Shown here: piece after piece, positions 32,480 to 41,612 of the stretch
How positions within the stretch are numbered: the first letter of the stretch is position 1
How the letters are laid out: each line of letters begins with the position of its first letter
NCBI GenBank assembly: GCA_020634495.1
Contig: JACKBR010000016.1
Location: 1-64,000, forward strand
DNA length: 64,000 nucleotides
Reading direction: 5' to 3'
From: Ardenticatenaceae bacterium
Lineage (GTDB): Bacteria > Chloroflexota > Anaerolineae > Promineifilales > Promineifilaceae
Notes under the pieces: model-generated
The model's database searches: none
Told to the model about the DNA's origin: nothing
What the model saw: only the letters and a program-made list of their open reading frames with translations
Program-made: the position numbers and the translations under genes

Positions 32480-33448
32480 ATGAAAGTTTCTGTCATTGCT
32501 ACTGTAAAAAATGAAGGGGAAGCGTTACGGCCGTTGCTGGATTCGCTCATCCAACAAAGCCAGATGCCCGATGAAGTCATCATTTGTGACGGTGGCTCCA
32601 GCGACAACACGCTGGAGATTTTAACCGAGTACAAGCTGTGGCTGCCCTTGAAAATTCTGGTTGCGCCTAACACCAACATCAGCCAGGGGCGGAATGTGGC
32701 CATTGCCGCCGCCGCTGGCCCCATCATTGCGGCTACGGATGCAGGCGTGGTGCTGGCTCCCTACTGGCTAGAAGAACTCACGCGCCCTATTCTTCAGGGG
32801 GAAACGGCCGTTGCCAGCGGCTGGTTCGAGCCTGATCCCTACACTGATTTTGAAGTGGTAATGGGTTCCACCGTCCTGCCCGCCCGGGGTGAGATTGTGC
32901 CCGAAAAGTTTTTGCCCTCCAGCCGCTCCGTGGCTTTCCTAAAATCGGCCTGGGAGGCGGTGGGCGGCTACCCAGAATGGCTGGATTACGGCGAAGATTT
33001 GGTGTTTGATTTTGCCTTGCGTGAGCAATTCGGCGATTTTCCTTTTGTGGATACGGCCGTTGCCTACTTCCGCCCCCGCAGCGACCTGACAGGGTACTTT
33101 AAGCAATATTACAACTACGCTCGCGGCGACGGCAAAGCCAACCTGTGGCCCAAGCGGCACGTGGTGCGCTATGCCACCTACCTCATTGGCCTGCCCTACA
33201 TTCTGCGCCTTATCTGGCGGGAAAAGTGGCCCGGTTGGGTCTTGCTGCTGGTGGGCAGCAGCATCTATTGCCAGCGGCCTGCCCAACGCCTTTGGGGCAA
33301 TACCTGGGGGTGGCGTCCGCCTTCCCGGCTGCGAGCTTTTGCCCTCATTCCCATCATTCGCCTGGTGGGGGATGTCGCCAAGATGCTGGGCTACCCGGTA
33401 GGGCTGCTCTGGCGCTGGCGGCACCGCGATTTGGTCGGTAATCGGTAG
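32480..33448 (+). CDS. Family 2 glycosyltransferase
   Basis: A 322-residue GT2 enzyme starting at ATG 32480 after cgaaggattcg; the longer frame from 32402 has no ribosome site. MKVSVIATVKNEGEALRPLLDSL is the GT-A fold opening. VIICDGGSSDNTLEIL and IIAATDAGVVL (a DxG in place of the usual DxD) form the nucleotide-sugar site, and EDLVFDFALREQFG supplies the catalytic-base ED-type motif. The C-terminal stretch has a hydrophobic helix (WPGWVLLLVGSSIYC) that may associate with the membrane. It probably glycosylates a cell-envelope glycan, but the acceptor cannot be identified. Confidence 0.88.
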   Translation: MKVSVIATVKNEGEALRPLLDSLIQQSQMPDEVIICDGGSSDNTLEILTEYKLWLPLKILVAPNTNISQGRNVAIAAAAGPIIAATDAGVVLAPYWLEELTRPILQGETAVASGWFEPDPYTDFEVVMGSTVLPARGEIVPEKFLPSSRSVAFLKSAWEAVGGYPEWLDYGEDLVFDFALREQFGDFPFVDTAVAYFRPRSDLTGYFKQYYNYARGDGKANLWPKRHVVRYATYLIGLPYILRLIWREKWPGWVLLLVGSSIYCQRPAQRLWGNTWGWRPPSRLRAFALIPIIRLVGDVAKMLGYPVGLLWRWRHRDLVGNR

Positions 33449-33545
33449 GTCAGTAATCAGTATGCGGTTGTTTGTAGCGAAATGGTTTTACTGAATAACT
33501 ATTTCACTGAAAACTGAATACTGATTACTGCATCAGGTGACCATT
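33440..33545. repeat. Intergenic tcagtaatcagtat word repeat
   Basis: Words such as gtcagtaatcagtat and then ctgaaaactgaatactgattactg form an imperfect hairpin after the glycosyltransferase stop. The same vocabulary (cagtattcagt, gattaccgatt) is seen at 37803-37930 and 31107-31165. Confidence 0.55.
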
Positions 33546-33612
33546 AGAAATCTACAAGAAGTGTCTCCCTCCACCTTGACGCTCCCCAGACCCATGCTAA
33601 GATTGCCCATCT

Positions 33613-33637
33613 CAGCCGACCTTCTGTCGGCTGTTTT
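33613..33637 (+). terminator. Intrinsic terminator just upstream of the TPR gene
   Basis: Stem cagccgac (33613-33620), loop cttct, stem gtcggctg (33626-33633), then four T. It ends only nine bases before the ATG at 33646, so it either stops the upstream glycosyltransferase transcript or attenuates the TPR gene. Confidence 0.75.
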
Positions 33638-33645
33638 ATGATGTT

Positions 33646-34857
33646 ATGATTATTGAGCGCAAAGACCCTCCCTATCCGCGACGTGGCCCATCTTGCCTGC
33701 TGGTGATTTTTATCGGCGTTGGCATCTTTTTTGGCATTTACGTCATCCAAAATGCGGAAGAAGTGCGGGATGTGATTGTGCCCACCCCCACCCCAGAACC
33801 CACCCGCTCTGCCGTTGAATATGCCCTGTTGGCCGACATTGCCGAGCGGGATGGTGCCTTGGAAGAAGCGGCAGGCTATTATGGCGAAGCGGTGCGGCTG
33901 GACGCCACCAAGCCAGAAATTTACATTCGTTACATTAACTTGCTGATCAAAATTGATGAAGCGGAACAAGCCCTGGCGCGGGCGGAGGAAGCGGCCGTTT
34001 TGGCCCCGGAGAATGACCGCATTTGGACGGCCGTTGCTGCCGCCCACATTGCCAACGGAGAACGCCTCAACGACGCAGGCGATCCCACCGCCGCCGATCT
34101 GCAATTTGCCGAAGCATACCGCGCTGCGGAAACGGCCATCAGCATAAACCCAGACAACGCCGATGGCTATGCTTACTCGGCGGCTGGCCTGGTGCTGCAA
34201 TTTGAGCCAGGACTTTACCAGGACGCTCAGTTTCGGGCCGAAGATGCCATAGTGCGTGAGCCAGACAATCCGCTGGCTCGTTTGTACATGGGCATTGTGT
34301 TGACGTACCAGGGTTTTTATACGGCCGCACGTGAGCAGTTTCAATTGGGCTTGCAGTCGGAGCCGCTGCCACAGCTTTATTATGAGCTGGGCTATAATTT
34401 TTATGGCGATGGCAATGTTTCGGAAGCCATTTTGAGCTTTCAAGATGCGGTGGCCATCGACCCCAATTTTGCACCGGGGTATGATGGCCTGGCCCACATG
34501 TATTTGCAGCTGGGGCAGGACAATCTGGCAGAAGAGAATGGCCTGCAATCGATTGCTTTGAATCCAAACGTGGCCCGGGCACACGGCCGTTTGGGGGAAG
34601 CGTATGTTCGGCTCAATAAGTACGAACAGGCCATTGAAGAGTTTAGTAAAGCTGTGGACCTTTACGGTGAACCAACAGAAGATAATGCCCGCTTCTTTTA
34701 CCTGTTAGCTGATGCCTACTTGCGCCAGGGGACTGAAAACTGCCCCCTGGCTGAACCCTATTTTCAGCAAGCTGCCGAGGTGAGCATTGCCTATGCCGAT
34801 GCCGCCCAGCAAGGGCTGGTTGAGTGCCGTCGCGCCGCCCTGGAAACCAGCCCCTAA
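33646..34857 (+). CDS. Membrane-anchored TPR-repeat protein
   Basis: A 403-residue protein with a short basic N-terminus, one transmembrane helix (SCLLVIFIGVGIFFGIYVI, about residues 17-35), a proline spacer VPTPTPEPTRS and then about eight TPR units. Clear examples are EEAAGYYGEAVRLDATKPEIY, AEQALARAEEAAVLAPENDRIW, VSEAILSFQDAVAIDPNFAPGY and YEQAIEEFSKAVDLYGEPTE. TPRs are protein-interaction scaffolds; the repeats would lie outside the membrane. No partner is evident. No Shine-Dalgarno sequence precedes the ATG, because the terminator hairpin occupies that space. Confidence 0.85.
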   Translation: MIIERKDPPYPRRGPSCLLVIFIGVGIFFGIYVIQNAEEVRDVIVPTPTPEPTRSAVEYALLADIAERDGALEEAAGYYGEAVRLDATKPEIYIRYINLLIKIDEAEQALARAEEAAVLAPENDRIWTAVAAAHIANGERLNDAGDPTAADLQFAEAYRAAETAISINPDNADGYAYSAAGLVLQFEPGLYQDAQFRAEDAIVREPDNPLARLYMGIVLTYQGFYTAAREQFQLGLQSEPLPQLYYELGYNFYGDGNVSEAILSFQDAVAIDPNFAPGYDGLAHMYLQLGQDNLAEENGLQSIALNPNVARAHGRLGEAYVRLNKYEQAIEEFSKAVDLYGEPTEDNARFFYLLADAYLRQGTENCPLAEPYFQQAAEVSIAYADAAQQGLVECRRAALETSP

Positions 34858-34893
34858 CGCTGCAAATTGGCAGAGCTTCCCCAAATTTATCCA

Positions 34894-36198
34894 TTAGCGG
34901 GGTACGGCCAGGCCCAGCGGATTCACTGAATATCCAGGAAAAATATCAGCCAGGCGCGGGTTATTGAGCCGTTTCTGAATTAATTCCCCCAACACATCGC
35001 GGAAGTCGGTGGTCACGGCCAGATCGCCAGGGCCGACGAGCTGCTCATCGTGCAGGCCCGGCCAGTTGGCAAACACCTGGCCGCCGTTGATGCCGCCGCC
35101 CAGCGCCATCATCATGCTGCCGTGGCCGTGGTCGGTGCCCAAACCGCCGTTTTCTTGCAGCCGCCGCCCAAACTCAGACATCACCACCACGGTGACTTTG
35201 TTCATCTGCGGCTGTAAATCTTCGTAGAAGGCTGCCAGCCCGTCGGCCAGTTCGGCAAGCAGGCCAGCCAGCGTGCCCACGGTGCCACCCTGGGCCACGT
35301 GGGTATCCCAGCCCCCCAAGTCGATGCAAGCCACTTCCACACCCACCTCTGCTTTAATCAGTTGGGCAACCAGGCGCATGGCCTGGCCAAATTCGTTTTC
35401 CTGATAAGCACGGCCGTTTGCCACATACCCGGCTGTATCAATCTTGCTCAATACGTCAATGGAGGCGAATGTTTGCTGGGCAACGGCCGTTAGCATGTCC
35501 TGGTTTTGCCGGTAAAGCGTTTGCAGGAGGCTGGTCATTTGCCCCACGCGCTCTGGCCTGCCCCCCAGATGGTAGTCGGCAATGGATTGCAGGGCGGTGG
35601 ATGAGACCGCGCCTGTGAGCGACGCAGGCAGCATGTCGCCAATGCCCACGGCGCGCAGCGAGGAGCTGTTGCCGCTGTCTAGCGTGGCCAGATGGCGGGC
35701 CAGCCAGCCGGTGTAATCGCCATTTTCGGTAGCGCCACGCTCCATTAAATCCATCGCTTCAAAATGGGAGCGGGTTTCATCGGGGGAGCCGGTGGCGTGG
35801 ATGAAGGCCATGTCGCCTGCGGCATAAATGGCGTGCAGCGGAGCCAGGGCGGGATGCAGGCCAAAAAAGCCATCGAGGTCTACGGTACGGCCGTCTACTG
35901 CGCGATTATCGTCTGGCCGGGGAATGCCAATGAGGGGCCGGTGCGCGTAATATTGGTCATCGCCGTGAGGCACCACCATGTTCAGGCCATCCGCCCCGCC
36001 GCGCAAAAAGATGCAGACGAGGGTGTCGCCAGCTGGCCCCACGTGCGGATCGGCCAGGCTGACGCGGGGCATCCAGGTGGGCAGCGCCACAATTTTGTTG
36101 CCCAACATCAGCGCCGCCGCCGACTGCACTCCTCGGCTCAAAAAGGTACGGCGGCTGACTCGTTCGTATTCCTGGCAATGGTTTGTTTGGGTTTTCAT
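34894..36198 (-). CDS. DUF1501 family protein, Tat-exported
   Basis: A 434-residue protein. ATG 36198 follows ggagaaattgc. The N-terminus carries a twin-arginine signal, VSRRTFLSRGVQSAAALML. Core DUF1501 motifs are LVCIFLRGGADGLNMVVPHGDDQYY, DGFFGLHPALAPLHAIYAAGDMAFIHATG, DETRSHFEAMDLMERG, VACIDLGGWDTHV and VVMSEFGRRLQENGGLGTDHGHGS. The family belongs to the alkaline phosphatase/sulfatase-like superfamily and is usually encoded beside DUF1800, as here (gap 52 bp). An extracytoplasmic enzymatic role is presumed; the substrate is unknown. Confidence 0.93.
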   Translation of the reverse strand: MKTQTNHCQEYERVSRRTFLSRGVQSAAALMLGNKIVALPTWMPRVSLADPHVGPAGDTLVCIFLRGGADGLNMVVPHGDDQYYAHRPLIGIPRPDDNRAVDGRTVDLDGFFGLHPALAPLHAIYAAGDMAFIHATGSPDETRSHFEAMDLMERGATENGDYTGWLARHLATLDSGNSSSLRAVGIGDMLPASLTGAVSSTALQSIADYHLGGRPERVGQMTSLLQTLYRQNQDMLTAVAQQTFASIDVLSKIDTAGYVANGRAYQENEFGQAMRLVAQLIKAEVGVEVACIDLGGWDTHVAQGGTVGTLAGLLAELADGLAAFYEDLQPQMNKVTVVVMSEFGRRLQENGGLGTDHGHGSMMMALGGGINGGQVFANWPGLHDEQLVGPGDLAVTTDFRDVLGELIQKRLNNPRLADIFPGYSVNPLGLAVPR

Positions 36199-36207
36199 GC
36201 AATTTCT

Positions 36208-36248
36208 CCAGTTCGGTAATTGAGTAATTGGGTAATTCAGTAATTGCT
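36208..36248. repeat. gtaattgggtaatt word repeat between DUF1800 and DUF1501 genes
   Basis: The short gap repeats ggtaattgagtaattgggt and aattcagtaatt. A similar taccc-aattac vocabulary is found at 57915-57950. Confidence 0.5.
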
Positions 36249-36250
36249 TA

Positions 36251-37798
36251 TCACGTCCATTGAAATTCGGGACTGGCCAGCATGAGGGCAATGCAGTCAC
36301 GCAAGCGGGTTTGGGCTTCATCCTCTTGTAAGGACTGGCTGGCAAGGTAGTCGGTGAACATGGCCAATTCGTTTTCTTGCAGGGAACGGCCGTAAATCAA
36401 TCCGGCAAATAGCTGAATGGCAGAAACGGCCGTGTCTGCCCCACCCGCCGCCAATAAATCATCCAGCGGCACGGTGGCTCCGGGAATCTCGTTGTGCAGC
36501 AGGGCCAGGGCAAAGTTCCAGCGCGGCAGCAAGTTAGCCGCCCACGCTTCAGAAACGTCCGGGTAGCCATCCGGCGGAGGCCAGAGGAACAGCGGCTGGC
36601 CCATCACCGCCATCCAGTCGGCCAAGGCCCGGCCCCGGCCAAAACGCAAATCAACATGAAGGGTGCGCAAAACAGAAACCATGAAGGTGTGCGGCCGTTT
36701 CAGTTTGGCCGGTGCGCTGGCAAATGCGTCGCTCAGGAAGATGACCCGCAGCATGGCTTTGATCTCGCCGCCGCTTTGCCGGTACGCTTCGGCCACCTGG
36801 GTAACCAGCTCGGCCGGTGGCGCATCGGCCACAAAACGGCGCACCAGCTTGGTGGCTAAAAAGGTGGCCGTGGCGGGATGCCCAGCCAGTAAATCAAGCA
36901 GCTCGGCAACTTCTTCAACACCGCGCCCGGCAGGGAAAATTTTGCCCAACACTCGCTTTTCGCCAAAGTCATGCCTGGCGTCATCAAAAATGAACTGGCC
37001 GCGCAAACGGCCGTTCCGGGCCACCGTCCAGCCAGTGAGGATGCGAGCCACTTCCTGCACATCCTGCTGGCTGTAGCCGCCGTTGACCCCCAGGGTGTGC
37101 AGCTCTAGCAGCTCACGGGCGTAATTTTCGTTGGGATGGCTCTTCTCGTTGCTGATGTTGTCCAGGTAAAGCAGCATCGCCGGGCTTTGGGCCGATGCGC
37201 CGAGTAAATCGCGGAAGTTGGTGAGGGCATACGGCCGTATCACCTCTCGGTCGTCCACAATTTTAGCCAGGGGCATCACCTGCTCTTTGCGCAAATAAAT
37301 GTTGAAATGGTCCGACCAAAACTCAACCATCGCCTCGTAAAGCTGCCGTTGGGAGTAAATGGCCCGCATGAAGGTAGAGCCAATCAGCTCGATGGTGGCA
37401 TCTTTAGGCTCCTGCTCCAGCAGCAGGCTGGCATCCATGTGGTAAAGGGTCTGGTGCCGAGCGATGAGGTCGCTGGCGGTGTCTGCAATGCCTTCATCGT
37501 TAAGCTGCTCTTCCAGATAAGCGGCTAAGCCCAGGCCAGAGACGCGCTCAATTTCGCCGGGAGCTGGGCCATATCCAGCCCGATTCAGCAGGCGGCGCAC
37601 CGGGTTTATTGCCTGGCTGGGCAAATTGGGAGCGCTTTGGGTGAGGGGAGCTGTGCCGGGAACGGCCGTTGGCAGGGTGAGCACCTCTGGCAAATCATTC
37701 TGGTTCAACTCCCGCCCAATGACGCTGCACCCGGCGGTTCCGGCAGCAACGGCCGTCAGGCCGCCCAGGCGGAGGAAGTCGCGTCTGGTTAATTTCAT
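36251..37798 (-). CDS. DUF1800 family protein, Tat/lipoprotein signal
   Basis: A 515-residue protein with a twin-arginine signal ending in a possible lipobox (MKLTRRDFLRLGGLTAVAAG then TAGC). DUF1800 core segments are VRRLLNRAGYGPAPGEIERV, LYEAMVEFWSDHFNIYLRK, HPNENYARELLELHTLGVNGGY, QDVQEVARILTGWTV and WPPPDGYPDVSEAWAANLLPRWN. It is always paired with DUF1501 in such loci, so the two products probably act together outside the membrane. The biochemical role is unknown. Several ACGGCCGT copies are embedded. Confidence 0.93.
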   Translation of the reverse strand: MKLTRRDFLRLGGLTAVAAGTAGCSVIGRELNQNDLPEVLTLPTAVPGTAPLTQSAPNLPSQAINPVRRLLNRAGYGPAPGEIERVSGLGLAAYLEEQLNDEGIADTASDLIARHQTLYHMDASLLLEQEPKDATIELIGSTFMRAIYSQRQLYEAMVEFWSDHFNIYLRKEQVMPLAKIVDDREVIRPYALTNFRDLLGASAQSPAMLLYLDNISNEKSHPNENYARELLELHTLGVNGGYSQQDVQEVARILTGWTVARNGRLRGQFIFDDARHDFGEKRVLGKIFPAGRGVEEVAELLDLLAGHPATATFLATKLVRRFVADAPPAELVTQVAEAYRQSGGEIKAMLRVIFLSDAFASAPAKLKRPHTFMVSVLRTLHVDLRFGRGRALADWMAVMGQPLFLWPPPDGYPDVSEAWAANLLPRWNFALALLHNEIPGATVPLDDLLAAGGADTAVSAIQLFAGLIYGRSLQENELAMFTDYLASQSLQEDEAQTRLRDCIALMLASPEFQWT

Positions 37799-37802
37799 GG
37801 TT

Positions 37803-37930
37803 CCTCACAGTCAGTGTTCAGTAGGTCAGTGTTCAGTAGGTCAGTATTCAGTGATCAACTGACCTACTGATTACCGATTACTGATTACCGATTACCGATT
37901 ACTGTTTCACTGATTACCGATTCACTGATT
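37803..37930. repeat. Intergenic tcagtgttcagtagg / gattaccgatt word repeats
   Basis: Tandem words gtcagtgttcagtagg (at least three) are followed by gattaccgattactgattacc runs and by inverted actgacctactga. It can form hairpins, and its vocabulary matches 31107-31165 and 33440-33540. Confidence 0.7.
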
Positions 37931-38440
37931 ACCAGCAACCGCCACCTGATCAGCCGCAGCCGAACGCGGCAGCCAACCCAACAAACCAAAAACGGCCGCA
38001 CCCATCACCGTAATGCCCACAATGGGGGCAAACAAAAACCAGCCGACAATGGGAAACAAGCAGGCCAGTTCATACACCACCGCCCCGCGCAGCCAGTTGA
38101 TGGCCTGGGAATTGGGTTTGGCCAGCAGGGTAATGCGCTTGGCCAGCAGACGGCTCATGCCCGCCGCGCCCAGCGTGCCCAGCCCCATGCCCACAAAAGC
38201 AGCCAAAAAGGCCGTGCCGCGCACCAGGCCAAGGGGTACATTGGCGGTAATGGCAATCCACAAAAGAAAAGCGGCCGTTACCGGAATGCCCAGAAAAAAG
38301 CTTTTGCCTGGAGTTTGCTCCAGCCGGGTGACGATATGGGTGGTGGTTTGCGGCATAAGCAAGTTGAGCGCCATCAGCAGCGCAGGCAAGCAAATTAAGA
38401 TGCCCAGCAGGGAATAAACAACAATGTAAACATCGACCAT
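37922..38440 (-). CDS. Four-helix integral membrane protein, unknown
   Basis: A 172-residue hydrophobic protein with about five predicted transmembrane stretches: IVVYSLLGILICLPALLMAL, FFLGIPVTAAFLLWIAITA, GTAFLAAFVGMGLGTLGAAG, LACLFPIVGWFLFAPIVGIT and the adjoining VMGAAVFGLLGWLP. A soluble loop MSRLLAKRITLLAKPNSQAI lies between. No catalytic motif is recognised. It follows no obvious operon partner; a repeat-rich gap separates it from the DUF1800 gene. Confidence 0.7.
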   Translation of the reverse strand: MVDVYIVVYSLLGILICLPALLMALNLLMPQTTTHIVTRLEQTPGKSFFLGIPVTAAFLLWIAITANVPLGLVRGTAFLAAFVGMGLGTLGAAGMSRLLAKRITLLAKPNSQAINWLRGAVVYELACLFPIVGWFLFAPIVGITVMGAAVFGLLGWLPRSAAADQVAVAGNQ

Positions 38441-38568
38441 GAGAATGCCTCCTTCGGGGGTGGCAAGGTTGGCAGCAAAGCCAACGTCTGATACTGGTTA
38501 TAGATACCAGTCACGTTCCCAAAAGTTGCAATCGATCTGTAAATTGTTTGTAAAACGGAGAATTCGGG

Positions 38569-39318
38569 TTAGCGGTTGAGCAATGCCTGGGTAGCAGGGG
38601 ATGGTTCTAAGCCAAACTGGTCTTGCATCATCTGATGGCAGGCCAGAAATTGGTTTGCCGCTTGCTTGGGTTGGTCTGCCTGCAAATGCAGCCTGATAAG
38701 CCAGCGATGCCAGCCTTCATGATGGGGTTCGATGGTGACTAGCTGCTTAGCGAAGCTGATGGCTTTTTTAATTTGCCCACTTGCTTCATACTGGGAAATA
38801 AGCTGTAGGAGGGTTTCTATTGCTTTTAACCGGTGCTGTTCGCGGGCCAGGGCAGCCCACTCCACAAACCCTTTGGCTTCTTGCACGTGAATCGTTTCTA
38901 GAAAATCGCCACGATATAGCTTGAGGGCGCGTTCTGGCTGTTGGGGAAGGGTTTGTTGGAAAACGGCCGTATCCAGCCACACCTCATACGCCGGGTTCAA
39001 CCGCACAGTTTGCCGGTTAATCAAAATAGCATCTTCACAAACGCGCCGCAGCCGGGAAAGCAGCACGCGCAAATTGTTGTTGGCCTGGTTCCGCGATTGG
39101 GCATTAAACAACAAAGAAGCTAAAACTTCACGTAGATGCGGGTAAGGATGGCATACCAGGTAAGCAAACAACGCATCTACTTTTTGCGAGGTGGTTTCGG
39201 CCAGGGGCTGACCATTAATTAAAAAAGATGGCTCACCAAAAAGATGTATTTCTAAATTGGTGGTGGTTTCAACCATCATCTTGTGCTCTGTAAACTGTTC
39301 TTGTTCTGTTGGCGGCAT
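38569..39318 (-). CDS. Short BTAD-domain regulator (winged helix plus BTAD only)
   Basis: A 249-residue SARP-like regulator. LEIHLFGEPSFLINGQPLAE and SQKVDALFAYLVCHPYP form the winged helix, and NNNLRVLLSRLRRVCEDAIL is its recognition region. ALKLYRGDFLETIHVQEAKGF and QFGLEPSPATQALLNR are typical of the BTAD. It ends exactly where the large regulator at 18645-21662 continues into its ATPase, so it is either a naturally short SARP or a truncated copy of the long form. The start may instead be ATG 39279 (MMVETTTN). Confidence 0.82.
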   Translation of the reverse strand: MPPTEQEQFTEHKMMVETTTNLEIHLFGEPSFLINGQPLAETTSQKVDALFAYLVCHPYPHLREVLASLLFNAQSRNQANNNLRVLLSRLRRVCEDAILINRQTVRLNPAYEVWLDTAVFQQTLPQQPERALKLYRGDFLETIHVQEAKGFVEWAALAREQHRLKAIETLLQLISQYEASGQIKKAISFAKQLVTIEPHHEGWHRWLIRLHLQADQPKQAANQFLACHQMMQDQFGLEPSPATQALLNR

Positions 39319-39539
39319 TGCTCTCTATCATGGTGAAACATCTACTACGAAAGCGCATGTTTAGCGGGTCAAACCAAAAATCCTGGTATTCGTCCGTCTA
39401 ATGAATTAAATTAGCTTATTCTGGTGCACTTTGAACAGATGTTTTCGTCAGTGGCCCGATAGTAATCCGACAAAGTTAACATTAGACTTACGTCTTACAG
39501 GCAGCGATTGGGCCAAAAGTACTGCTGGAGGTGATGGAT

Positions 39540-40118
39540 ATGAACGGCCGTAATTGGAAGCAAATTCTCGTTTTTGTGGCAATCCTGTGCCTAACTGTGA
39601 GCTGCGGTGGTGCCGAAACCAGTGCCGCGCCCACGCCAACCGTTGATCCTGCCCAGGCGATGCAGGCGGCCATTCAGGCCACCATGGCGGCTGAACAGGG
39701 CAACCGGGGCGAGCAAATGGCCGCCTGGCTAACAGAGCTAGACGAAGCCGAAGCCCAGTGGAAGGCAAATCCGGTGGAAAATTACCAAATTGAACTGCTG
39801 TACGTAGAAAGTCCCAAACAGGTGATCCAGATTCATACCGTCACCGTGGCGGATGGCGCGGTTGTGGACGAAGCCGTGCGTTGCAGCGACCAGGCACCAA
39901 ACTGCATCTTCAGCGACATCCCAACAGAGCGATTAACGATCCCTGGCCTGTTCCAAACGGCACGAGCGGCGCTGCAAAACGATGAAATTAATGAGTTTGG
40001 CGGTGGCTTTGACTTTCACGAAACCTACAGCTTCCCGCAGAGAATTAGCTTACGCACCACAGGGGCAAACGCGCTGCCCTGGTACTGGCAGGTGGAATCA
40101 TTTACCGCTAACGAGTAG
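39540..40118 (+). CDS. Lipoprotein, DUF6174-like
   Basis: ATG 39540 lies 8 bp after ggagg; a GTG/ATG six to nine bases earlier is possible. It encodes 192 residues with a signal ending in the lipobox TVSC. The mature part has a Thr/Pro linker, an Ala/Gln-rich helix (AQAMQAAIQATMAAEQG), then a domain ENYQIELLYVESPKQVIQIHTVTVADGAVV resembling DUF6174 (W-x(5)-Y-x-Y pattern), and TERLTIPGLFQTARAAL. Function unknown. One ACGGCCGT begins at the fourth base of the coding sequence, making the N-terminus M-N-G-R-N. Confidence 0.65.
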   Translation: MNGRNWKQILVFVAILCLTVSCGGAETSAAPTPTVDPAQAMQAAIQATMAAEQGNRGEQMAAWLTELDEAEAQWKANPVENYQIELLYVESPKQVIQIHTVTVADGAVVDEAVRCSDQAPNCIFSDIPTERLTIPGLFQTARAALQNDEINEFGGGFDFHETYSFPQRISLRTTGANALPWYWQVESFTANE

Positions 40119-40145
40119 ATTTACGAGGGGCAATGTACAAAAACG

Positions 40146-40184
40146 AAAAGAAACGGCCGTCTCCCACAGACGGCCGTTTCTTTT
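40146..40184. terminator. Bidirectional terminator built from two ACGGCCGT copies
   Basis: A perfect 17-bp stem: aaaagaaacggccgtct (40146-40162) with agacggccgtttctttt (40168-40184) around cccac. A- and T-runs at the ends allow termination in both directions, serving the converging lipoprotein and isocitrate lyase genes. This is the second terminator in the window with the motif in each arm. Confidence 0.92.
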
Positions 40185-40213
40185 ACCAAGGAGTGAATAG
40201 AAAAAACAGCTAA

Positions 40214-41518
40214 TTAAGCATGAGCCGGTTCAGGCGCATCCTCAAATTGAGCCTCTTCGGTTGAGCCTTTCAAAGCGGCCGTGGATGATTCACCACCGGA
40301 AACCGTCAATTGAATTTCATCGAAGTAGCCAGCCCCAACAAAGCTCTGGTGCTTCACAGCCCGGTAGCCATCGCTGGCTTCCAGATCAAATTCCCGTTCT
40401 TGCAGGCGTGAGTAGCCAGCCATACCTTCATTTTTGTAAGCCAGGGCCAGCTCAAACATGCTGGTGTTCAGCGCATGGAAACCCGCCAGCGTAACAAATT
40501 GGAACTTGTACCCCATTTTGCCTAATTCAACCTGGAACTTGGCAATGGTGTCTTCATCCAGATTGCGCCGCCAGTTGAACGACGGCGAACAGTTGTAAGC
40601 CAACATCTTACCAGGGAATTTTTCATGAATGGCATCAGCAAATTCTTTGGCCTCATCCAGGTCTGGTGTAGACGTTTCGCACCAAATGACATCCGCGTAT
40701 GGCGCATAAGACAGGCCACGGGCAATGGCGCTTTCCAGGCCGCCCTTCACGTTGTAAAACCCTTCACTTGTCCGCTCGCCAGTGATAAATGGCTGGTCAC
40801 GCGGGTCGATGTCGCTGGTGATAAGCTGAGCCGAGTCAGCGTCTGTCCGGGCGATGATGATGGTTGGCACACCCATCACATCGGCTGCCAATCGTGCCGA
40901 AATCAATTTTTGAATAAACTCACGGGTGGGCACCAGCACCTTGCCACCCATGTGGCCGCACTTTTTGGCGGAGGAAAGCTGGTCTTCAAAATGAACCCCG
41001 GCCACACCTGCTTCAATCATCATTTTCATGAGTTCAAAAGCGTTGAGTGAGCCGCCAAAGCCCGACTCTGCGTCGGCGACGATGGGGGCAAACCAGTAAA
41101 CGCCATTTTGGTTGTTCATGTGGTAAATCTGGTCGGCGCGCATCAGGGCATTGTTAATGCGCTGGGCCAGTTTGGGAGCGCTGTCGGCTGGATAAAGGCT
41201 TTGGTCTGGGTAGGTGTGCCCGGCGTTGTTGGCGTCGGCGGCCACCTGCCAACCGCTCAGATAGATGGCTTTTAATCCTGCCTGAACCATTTGCACGGCC
41301 TGGTTGCCGGTTAGTGCGCCCAGGGCATTGACATAATTTTCGCTGTGCATCAAGCGCCACAATCGTTCAGCGCCCATGCGGGCCAGAGTGTACTCAATCT
41401 GGACGGTTCCACGCAGGCGGCTAACATCTTCGGCGGTGTACGGCCGTTCAATCCCTTGCCACCGTTTATCAAATTTCCAACTATTTTCTATCTGCGTCAC
41501 ATCATACTGTTTCAACAT
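40214..41518 (-). CDS. aceA: Isocitrate lyase
   Basis: A 434-residue glyoxylate-shunt enzyme splitting isocitrate to glyoxylate and succinate. ATG 41518 follows ggagga. Motifs are [20 protein letters not shown], the metal-site [14 protein letters not shown], the catalytic signature [16 protein letters not shown] (Cys nucleophile in KKCGH), [10 protein letters not shown] and [11 protein letters not shown]. Length is typical. Malate synthase lies 94 bp upstream on the same strand, so the two form a glyoxylate-shunt operon divergent from a ScfR/RamB-like regulator. Confidence 0.97.
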   Translation of the reverse strand: MLKQYDVTQIENSWKFDKRWQGIERPYTAEDVSRLRGTVQIEYTLARMGAERLWRLMHSENYVNALGALTGNQAVQMVQAGLKAIYLSGWQVAADANNAGHTYPDQSLYPADSAPKLAQRINNALMRADQIYHMNNQNGVYWFAPIVADAESGFGGSLNAFELMKMMIEAGVAGVHFEDQLSSAKKCGHMGGKVLVPTREFIQKLISARLAADVMGVPTIIIARTDADSAQLITSDIDPRDQPFITGERTSEGFYNVKGGLESAIARGLSYAPYADVIWCETSTPDLDEAKEFADAIHEKFPGKMLAYNCSPSFNWRRNLDEDTIAKFQVELGKMGYKFQFVTLAGFHALNTSMFELALAYKNEGMAGYSRLQEREFDLEASDGYRAVKHQSFVGAGYFDEIQLTVSGGESSTAALKGSTEEAQFEDAPEPAHA

Positions 41519-41564
41519 GCTCACTCCTCCAAAAAGGGAATAAAATAGAGTTCTTTCGAATTTT

Positions 41565-41612
41565 TCATGAAGCGCGAACCGTGATGCGGTTCATCACGGT
41601 TTACGCTTCACG
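41565..41612. repeat. Hairpin between malate synthase and isocitrate lyase genes
   Basis: The words tgaagcgcgaaccgtgatg, cggttcatcacggtt and acgcttcacg contain overlapping inverted repeats (aaccgtgatg with catcacggtt, and gaagcg with cgcttc). They can fold on the aceB-aceA transcript and resemble the cgtgaaacgtga family. Confidence 0.65.

Noticed and set aside
38569..39318. Calling the short BTAD regulator a pseudogene.
   Set aside because: It ends cleanly after the BTAD, without frameshift or leftover ATPase sequence; short SARPs of this size exist.
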